A stretch of 64,000 nucleotides of DNA from positions 1 to 64,000 of the forward strand of contig NZ_JAKILU010000018.1 of the NCBI RefSeq assembly GCF_023283485.1. The letters are read 5' to 3'. Positions 58,481 through 64,000 of this stretch are shown one piece after another. The translations under genes were made by a program, and so were the position numbers. The stretch comes from Shewanella glacialipiscicola (lineage in GTDB: Bacteria > Pseudomonadota > Gammaproteobacteria > Enterobacterales > Shewanellaceae). The first letter of the stretch is position 1, and each line of letters starts with the position of its first letter. The notes beneath the pieces are model-generated. The model was not told the origin of the DNA and did no database searches. It saw only the letters and a list, made by a program, of their open reading frames with translations.

Positions 58481-60385
58481 GTGATAAACCTAAAAATTAG
58501 TTCGAGGATCGTAATTGGTATCTGCTTATTATTGTTAGCAATGATGGGATTTATCTTGCCGTTCGTACTGTCAGAATTCAGCAATCAGGTTGAAAAGTCC
58601 GAACAACGAGAACTACAAAAGTTATATGAAACCGCCGTTGCTGAAATTACTTCGTCAGGCAAGCTTGCGCAGGCAATGGCAACAATTATTTCATTAACAC
58701 CTGAAATTCAAAGCGACTTTGCTGAACAAAACCGTGATGCACTTGCTGCGCGCACTTTGCCAATATTTAAACAATTGAAGCAAGAATTTGACGTACAACA
58801 ATTTCAATTTCACACCTCACCCGCCACTTCTTTTTTACGATTACACCGCCCAGAGAAATTTGGCGATGATCTCAGCGCTATCCGTAAAACAATTGTTGAA
58901 ACCAATACGCAAAAACACTCATTAAGCGGTCTGGAGTACGGTGTTGAAGGCTTAGGTATTCGTGGTTTAGTGCCGATGAATTATCAGGGGAACCATACTG
59001 GCTCAGTCGAATTAGGCATGTCATTTGGGCAACCTTTCTTTGATAACTTTAAACAGGCCTATCAAGCAGATATTGCTTTGTTATTACCCGAAGGTAATGG
59101 ATTCAAACCCTTTGGCGCTACATTTACACCAGATACTCAAGCAGTAAGTGAGCTTAAAGCGGTCATGCAAGGCAACAAAGTCAGCCGAAAAATCACCTTA
59201 AATAACACATCTTACGCGCTATATCGTCACGCCATAAAAGATTACTCAGGGCAAATATTTGGAGTACTTGATATTGCAATGGACAGAAGCCACACCGAGC
59301 GAGCCATTGCTAATATTCGTTTAAAGCTATTACTAATTGGTTTAGCCGCACTCTTTGTCGGTACAGGTATCGCTTGGTTTATCGCTAAAAGTATTACTCG
59401 CCCTATCGCAGAAACAACCGCTGCCATGAATGATATTGCTGAAGGAGAAGGCGATTTAACACGTCGAATGGTTATTACAAGCAAAGATGAAATTGCCGAA
59501 TTAGCACAGGCGTTTAACCGCTTTGTCGAAAAAATCCACTCTACCGTTTCGCAGGTTTCTGACTCGACGAATTTACTGGCAACCTCGGCCGAAGAAATGT
59601 CGGGGATTACGCGAGAAACCCAGCAAATGGCGCATCGTCAGTATCTCGAAACTGAACAAGTTGCCACCGCCATGAACGAAATGGCTGCTACCGTTCAAGA
59701 AGTCGCTCAAAACGCGACCGATGCTGCTGACGCCGCTAATCATGCCGATGAGTCAACTGAACAAGGTAAATTGGTGGTACAAAAAGTCGTCGCAACGATT
59801 AACATCCTCGCCGAAGAGATTGCAAATGCGGCCAACGCAATCGATGATTTAGAGCGGAACACCACTGAAATTGATTCAGTATTGATCGTTATTCGTAATA
59901 TCGCCGACCAAACCAACTTACTTGCACTTAATGCCGCAATTGAGGCCGCTAGAGCCGGAGAGCAGGGACGAGGTTTTGCAGTAGTGGCCGATGAGGTTCG
60001 CACTCTTGCCAGTCGCACCCAAACCTCAACCTCTGAAATTCAGCAGATGATTGAAGTCTTGCAACAAAAAGCCAAGTCGACCGTTGCCGCTATGAAGACC
60101 AGCACCACTACGACGCAAAATTGTGTTGAACAGGTGCATCAAGCCGGTGAGTCACTCGAAGCGATAACGCACGCAGTATCAACCATTAGCCAAATGAATA
60201 TTCAAATTGCCAGCGCTGCAAATGAGCAATGTGCTGTCTCGGCAGAAATTAATCAAAACGTAAATAACATCAACGATATTGCCAATAGCTCAACCCAAGC
60301 CGCACAGCAAACGGCGCAGGCGGGCGACGAACTGGCACAACTATCTGCACGTTTACAAATTCTATTAGCACAATTTAAGATTTAG
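58481..60385 (+). CDS. Methyl-accepting chemotaxis protein with large periplasmic sensor
   Basis: From a GTG at 58481 (GGGAAA upstream; a TTG at 58454 is also in frame) the 634-residue receptor has a first membrane helix (about 10-32), a periplasmic domain of about 245 residues resembling a double Cache fold ([40 protein letters not shown]), a second helix (about 283-305), a HAMP domain and a long signalling hairpin with tip [18 protein letters not shown]. Such sensors often bind small organic acids or other ligands directly. It is monocistronic, with a strong terminator after it. Confidence 0.95.
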   Translation: MINLKISSRIVIGICLLLLAMMGFILPFVLSEFSNQVEKSEQRELQKLYETAVAEITSSGKLAQAMATIISLTPEIQSDFAEQNRDALAARTLPIFKQLKQEFDVQQFQFHTSPATSFLRLHRPEKFGDDLSAIRKTIVETNTQKHSLSGLEYGVEGLGIRGLVPMNYQGNHTGSVELGMSFGQPFFDNFKQAYQADIALLLPEGNGFKPFGATFTPDTQAVSELKAVMQGNKVSRKITLNNTSYALYRHAIKDYSGQIFGVLDIAMDRSHTERAIANIRLKLLLIGLAALFVGTGIAWFIAKSITRPIAETTAAMNDIAEGEGDLTRRMVITSKDEIAELAQAFNRFVEKIHSTVSQVSDSTNLLATSAEEMSGITRETQQMAHRQYLETEQVATAMNEMAATVQEVAQNATDAADAANHADESTEQGKLVVQKVVATINILAEEIANAANAIDDLERNTTEIDSVLIVIRNIADQTNLLALNAAIEAARAGEQGRGFAVVADEVRTLASRTQTSTSEIQQMIEVLQQKAKSTVAAMKTSTTTTQNCVEQVHQAGESLEAITHAVSTISQMNIQIASAANEQCAVSAEINQNVNNINDIANSSTQAAQQTAQAGDELAQLSARLQILLAQFKI

Positions 60386-60404
60386 CGATTATTCGCCTAA
60401 AAAC

Positions 60405-60433
60405 AAAAACGCCGCATTTATTGCGGCGTTTTT
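60405..60433. terminator. Terminator between chemotaxis gene and metF
   Basis: AAAAACGCCGCA (60405-60416) pairs perfectly with TGCGGCGTTTTT (60422-60433) across a five-base loop. It lies between the convergent receptor and metF genes and can serve both. Confidence 0.9.
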
Positions 60434-60463
60434 TTATCTGACATTTCCTGCATCTATAGCAAA

Positions 60464-61384
<921 letters not shown>

Positions 61385-61405
61385 CTAATATGAATTAGTT
61401 TAAAT

Positions 61406-61429
61406 GGACGTTTAGACGTCTACATGTCC
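61406..61429. promoter_or_regulatory. Three tandem MetJ boxes upstream of metF
   Basis: GGACGTTT, AGACGTCT and ACATGTCC lie head to tail. The middle unit is the exact met-box consensus AGACGTCT. MetJ binds tandem boxes with S-adenosylmethionine and represses. The array is 58-81 bp ahead of the metF start. Confidence 0.85.
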
Positions 61430-61524
61430 ATATACTAGAGAAACTAAGATGTAAGTCAAGCCAAAAAATGCCCATCTCAGTATTTTCTGTCCGCTAAAGC
61501 CGACTATTTATTTTAGCCAATAAA

Positions 61525-61546
61525 AAAGGACTCGAAGGAGTCCTTT
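61525..61546. terminator. Terminator after metL
   Basis: AAAGGACTC (61525-61533) and GAGTCCTTT (61538-61546) form a perfect nine-bp stem with a four-base loop. On the minus strand a run of Ts follows, as expected for metL, whose stop is 19 bp away. Confidence 0.85.
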
Positions 61547-61564
61547 AAGAGGGTTGATTGTGGG

Positions 61565-63958
61565 TTATTCCTGCAGCAGATCGCGACAGATCTGTGTCAG
61601 ATCCGACTGCACCGCGGCGGCGGTCACTTCGCGCCCTGCGCCCGGTCCACGGATAATCAACGGGTTACCTTGGTAGAAGACACTGCGGATCACAAACACG
61701 TTATCGCCTGGGGTTAAGTTAGCGTAGGGATGATGGACATCAATCCATTGCAAACCGACTTCGGCTTTAAGCTCTGGGCCGCTGTTATCTAAAGATGCCA
61801 CGTATCTGAGTACCTTATTTTGCTCCGCCGCTGCGCCGTATTGCTGCAGTAAATCGTGATCTAACTCGCCAATACGAGCCATAAATTGATCTAAGGGAAT
61901 ATCGGCCAAGTCGGCTGGTACGAGTGAGCGTAGTTCAATATCTTCAAGCTCTATTTCAAGGCCAATCTCACGGGCCAAGATAAGCAGTTTACGCTGCATA
62001 TCGCGACCTGACAGATCGTCGCGCGGATCCGGCTCAGTGATACCTAACCCTCTGGCTTCAATCACTAATTCAGAAAATGGCTTGCTGGTGTCGTATTTCT
62101 CAAATAACCAACACAGGGTGCCAGAAAAAATCCCGCCCACGGCCTCAACACTATCGCCGCTGTTACGCAAATCATTGAGCGCATGTTGAATAGGTAAACC
62201 TGCGCCACAACTGGCATTATAGCGCCAAAATAAACGGCGATTACCTAACTGCTGCTTTAACTCACGGTAGAAAGGCAATGGGCCTGAGCCTGCGAGTTTA
62301 TTGGCACTGACAATATGAATGCCGCGCTCAAATAACTCAGGATATTGCAGCGTTAAACTGGCGCTGGCACTGATATCTAAGGCCACCAGCTCATCACATT
62401 TAACCTGTTCTAATTGTTCGAACAAATGCTCGTACTGCCACGGCGTTGCCTCGGTATTAAACTCACTCTGCCACGCCGCGAGATTAATCCCTGCGGGTTT
62501 AATCAAGGCTTTACTCGAACTAACTAAGCCGACCAACTCAACACTGGCTTCGAGTTCACGGTCAAGAGATGGCGAAACTGACTTAAATAAATCAACCCAC
62601 GCCTCACCGATATTGCCTACACCCAGCAATAAAACGCCAATGCGCTTACGCGGGCCTGCACAGCGGCGATGCACCTTTTGCGTTAATAGATTGACCTGCG
62701 ACTGTGGTACCAAAGTCACCAAACTTAAGTCACCACTAAACAAAGGTTTAGCGTCACGGCTCAGTAAGCGAGCAAAACTGCGACGATAATGCTCAGCATC
62801 AGCACTGACTAATGCCACTAGGCCGAGATCTGTGTTGATCTGCTGATCGCTGATCCCTAATGCTTGTGCCTCGGCATCGAGTAATATTTGAACTTGTTTT
62901 TGATTTTCAGCGGTATAGGCCAGCTCCACCCTTTGATGGGCAGACGTCCAATGAGCCAATGGTGTTAAACCCGCGGCTATCAATAAATCTAATAAATGAG
63001 TTAACTTGCCAGTAAATTTAAAACCAAATAGCACCACAGTATTGAGGTTAGTGACTACCGGTGCACTCGCCGACGAGCTGTGGGGCGCGATTAAGGTAAA
63101 ATCAGTGTGCGAGGCATAACTTGAGCGCACCGCTAAACTCACTTCGGTATTAAATAGCGGCTGCAAAGTGCGGCAATGCAATACTGGCGAGCCTAAACGC
63201 GCTAGACGGTCGGCTTCGGCAAGTGACATGCTTTTCAATAACTTAGCATCGTTTATCTTATTCGGGTCAGCATTGAACACCCCTTCTACATCGGTCCAAA
63301 TGGTTACCCGCTCAATATCGGCAAGGCTAGCAATCAGGCTGGCGCTAAAATCTGAGCCGTTACGGCCAAGTAATAGCGTATCACCACGCTCGTTGGCGCA
63401 AATAAACCCTGTTATAACTAGTCGTTCATTTGGGTGCGCTGCTAATAATGCGTGTACTTTAGCGCGGGATTCCTGCAGCCGAATTTGCGGTACTGCGGCT
63501 TCATCGGCAATTAAAATGGAACAGGCATCCACATGGCTTGCAGCCACACCAGATTCACGTAGCAGCGCCGCCATCAAACGAGCCGACCAACGCTCGCCAA
63601 AACTGACCACATAATTCACTTGGTATTCGTTATGCTGTTCAAGAGATAACAGGGTCACTAATTGCGATCTATCGGTACTTAAACGCTCACGTAAATCGCG
63701 GGCTTGCTCACTGGATAATAGTTGCTCAATTAAACCTTGTTGGTAGCTGATTAAGACCTGTAACTCTTCTTGCCATAATTGTCCTGCATCACGCAGCGAC
63801 AGTAATTTATACAAGAAATTCGTGCTTTTACCCGCCGCAGACACCACCACTAAATCATCGCTATGACCGTGGGTTAATAGAATATGGGCGACTCGGCGAT
63901 AACAATCGGCATCCGCTAAACTGGAACCACCAAATTTGTGTAAGTGACAACGTGCCAT
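61565..63958 (-). CDS. metL: Bifunctional aspartokinase II/homoserine dehydrogenase II
   Basis: MetL phosphorylates aspartate and later reduces aspartate semialdehyde to homoserine, feeding methionine synthesis. The 797-residue protein has an N-terminal aspartokinase domain (HKFGGSSLADADCYRRVA, then SFGERWSARLMAALL, GRNGSDFSASLIASL), a degenerate ACT-like middle and a C-terminal homoserine dehydrogenase domain (VLLLGVGNIGEAWVDLF near residue 447, NASCGAGLPIQ, GIFSGTLCWLFEKYD). Length matches E. coli MetL (810). It is probably co-transcribed with the gene that ends just beyond its start, metB. Confidence 0.98.
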   Translation of the reverse strand: MARCHLHKFGGSSLADADCYRRVAHILLTHGHSDDLVVVSAAGKSTNFLYKLLSLRDAGQLWQEELQVLISYQQGLIEQLLSSEQARDLRERLSTDRSQLVTLLSLEQHNEYQVNYVVSFGERWSARLMAALLRESGVAASHVDACSILIADEAAVPQIRLQESRAKVHALLAAHPNERLVITGFICANERGDTLLLGRNGSDFSASLIASLADIERVTIWTDVEGVFNADPNKINDAKLLKSMSLAEADRLARLGSPVLHCRTLQPLFNTEVSLAVRSSYASHTDFTLIAPHSSSASAPVVTNLNTVVLFGFKFTGKLTHLLDLLIAAGLTPLAHWTSAHQRVELAYTAENQKQVQILLDAEAQALGISDQQINTDLGLVALVSADAEHYRRSFARLLSRDAKPLFSGDLSLVTLVPQSQVNLLTQKVHRRCAGPRKRIGVLLLGVGNIGEAWVDLFKSVSPSLDRELEASVELVGLVSSSKALIKPAGINLAAWQSEFNTEATPWQYEHLFEQLEQVKCDELVALDISASASLTLQYPELFERGIHIVSANKLAGSGPLPFYRELKQQLGNRRLFWRYNASCGAGLPIQHALNDLRNSGDSVEAVGGIFSGTLCWLFEKYDTSKPFSELVIEARGLGITEPDPRDDLSGRDMQRKLLILAREIGLEIELEDIELRSLVPADLADIPLDQFMARIGELDHDLLQQYGAAAEQNKVLRYVASLDNSGPELKAEVGLQWIDVHHPYANLTPGDNVFVIRSVFYQGNPLIIRGPGAGREVTAAAVQSDLTQICRDLLQE

Positions 63959-63972
63959 CGATTATTCCTCTA

Positions 63973-64000
63973 CTAACAAGCCGCAGCTGCGACAAGTCCT
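63973..64000 (-). CDS. metB: Probable C-terminal end of metB (partial)
   Basis: On the minus strand one frame entering from the right edge reads GLVAAAAC and stops at TAG (63975-63973), 14 bases before the metL ATG. A cystathionine gamma-synthase end is expected here from the usual metB-metL operon. Only eight codons are visible, so the call rests mainly on gene order; another frame stays open to TAA at 63964-63962. Confidence 0.4.

Overview
The window reads as chromosomal DNA of a Shewanella species (Gammaproteobacteria, Alteromonadales), most like the oneidensis/putrefaciens/baltica group. The signs are the protein sequences, a Wolinella-type frdCAB fumarate reductase, paired c-type cytochromes, many chemotaxis receptors, and the order methyl-accepting protein, metF, metL at the right end. 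This is inference from recognition; no search was run. No rRNA, tRNA, CRISPR array, phage or intact insertion sequence was seen.

Left end (1-4.2 kb): an accessory, partly AT-rich stretch. It holds a NYN/OST-HTH RNA-binding protein, a coiled-coil membrane protein whose start is broken by an apparent frameshift in a run of seven A, a hairpin-rich intergenic block and a CAACAG/AAAAGC microsatellite.

4.2-15.9 kb, housekeeping: groES-groEL with a sigma-32 promoter, a MATE exporter, a LysR regulator, fxsA, cutA-dsbD, a Kef-type K+/H+ antiporter and an orphan galactokinase that lacks the glycine-rich core of kinase motif III. 16-27 kb: a quinone oxidoreductase, an RND efflux pair, a leucine-rich-repeat protein kinase divergent from the lytic transglycosylase mltD, and a chemotaxis receptor.

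27.5-37 kb, a metabolic module: periplasmic asparaginase (ansB, with a CRP-like site), aspartase (aspA), a Dcu C4-dicarboxylate exchanger, di-haem quinol:fumarate reductase frdCAB and an outer-membrane porin. Together these could turn asparagine or aspartate into fumarate and respire it to succinate. FrdC keeps the four haem histidines but appears to lack the glutamate (Glu180 in Wolinella) needed for the E-pathway.

37-53 kb: ssb, a YajR-like MFS transporter, uvrA, a 270-bp palindromic MITE-like repeat, an M28 peptidase lipoprotein, the cold-shock type DEAD-box helicase deaD, a HAD phosphatase, a drug/metabolite transporter, a hydratase, a TonB-C-domain protein, a cysteine-rich protein and a methyltransferase.

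53.6-64 kb: a tsdBA-like thiosulfate dehydrogenase/tetrathionate reductase pair, a MarR-controlled efflux operon with a striking double operator, a second chemotaxis receptor, metF with three tandem MetJ boxes, metL, and probably the last codons of metB at the right edge.
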